Assembly: GCA_028752905.1 (NCBI GenBank)
Contig: JAQNBH010000282.1
Span: forward strand, 186,001 to 250,000
DNA from: Cladorhizidae sp. MBARI D1340-BT2
Taxonomy: Eukaryota; Porifera; Demospongiae; Poecilosclerida; Cladorhizidae
Direction: 5' to 3'
Length of the DNA: 64,000 nucleotides
Below the pieces are notes generated by a model. It made no database searches, was not told the origin of the DNA, and worked only from the letters and a program-made list of their open reading frames with translations. Of the stretch, positions 63,902-64,000 are shown piece by piece; within the stretch, counting starts at the first letter, position 1, and every line of letters begins with the position of its first letter. The translations under genes were made by a program, and so were the position numbers.

Positions 63902-64000
63902 CCTGGCGTTTTCCAGTTGCCAAAGCGGTGGCCTGCCAGTGAAAAACCACTACATTTATTGATAATCTGTTGACATGTTGCAGATAAGGGCCTTCTCTAT
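63902..64000 (+). repeat. Partial core at right edge
   Basis: Conserved 3' part of a core, cut by the window before its right inverted repeat. The array continues beyond the window. Confidence 0.92.

Larger units (their letters stand above)
1..64000. repeat. Satellite DNA array, ~0.9 kb monomer, 66 core anchors, hierarchical
   Basis: The same unit is repeated head to tail from the first base to the last with no unrelated interruption. The CCTGGCG anchor occurs 66 times, first at 553 and last at 63902. Of the 65 anchor-to-anchor intervals, 32 are 908 bp, 11 are 912, 10 are 1100, 6 are 902, one is 907, two are 1386 and three are 1390 bp. Copies of one class differ by only a few bases, which implies recent homogenisation. 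All copies are in the same orientation. No array boundary, transposon insertion or gene is visible. A eukaryotic heterochromatic satellite is the natural reading; chromosomal position and species cannot be told from the sequence. Confidence 0.97.

Noticed and set aside
1..64000. CRISPR array
   Set aside because: Repeats are hundreds of bases long and adjacent, without unique spacers of uniform short length, and no cas genes are present.

Overview
The whole 64 kb window is one uninterrupted tandem array of satellite DNA. I see no protein gene, rRNA, tRNA, CRISPR array or unique sequence. A core anchor motif (CCTGGCG, first base at 553) recurs 66 times, always on the + strand, at spacings of 902, 907, 908, 912, 1100, 1386 or 1390 bp. 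Both ends of the array lie outside the window. A long, AT-rich, head-to-tail, highly homogenised array with higher-order periods points to a eukaryotic chromosome, in heterochromatin of the centromeric, pericentromeric, subtelomeric or sex/B-chromosome kind. I do not recognise the repeat family and cannot name the species.

The common monomer is 908 bp. About 525 bp of it is three pairs of CT-rich subrepeats: 'a' of 95 bp and 'b' of 70, 78 or 90 bp. The pairs are followed by a 357-bp core that is unrelated to the subrepeats and bounded by 10-bp inverted repeats (TGCCCTAATT ... AATTAGGGCA), then a 25-bp linker. The variants are a 1100-bp long unit with an extra subrepeat pair (+170 +18 +4 bp), a 912-bp unit with a 4-bp TATA expansion near the core start, a 902-bp unit with that expansion but a 10-bp deletion removing the 5' inverted repeat, and 1386/1390-bp compound units in which a coreless 478-bp truncated monomer precedes a full one.

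Layout from left to right. At 1-11.3 kb, 908-bp and long units are mixed. At 11.3-14.9 kb a 1810-bp dimer (902+908) is duplicated in tandem. At about 7.2-12.9 kb a block recurs at about 18.65-24.39 kb (offset 11,460). From 25.4 to 37.3 kb a 3822-bp four-monomer higher-order repeat runs for about three periods. From 36.8 to 47.3 kb a 5030-bp five-anchor repeat containing a compound unit occurs about twice. A block at about 45.4-50.0 kb recurs at 53.7-58.3 kb (offset 8236). From about 57 kb to the right edge only 908-bp units occur, with a 2724-bp trimer pattern.

The window is best read as a record of satellite evolution: unequal exchange at several scales, short conversion tracts that make chimeric units, and a core 3' half that hardly varies while its 5' half does. 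The short ORFs are a by-product of the TATA expansion in the core and are not annotated as genes.
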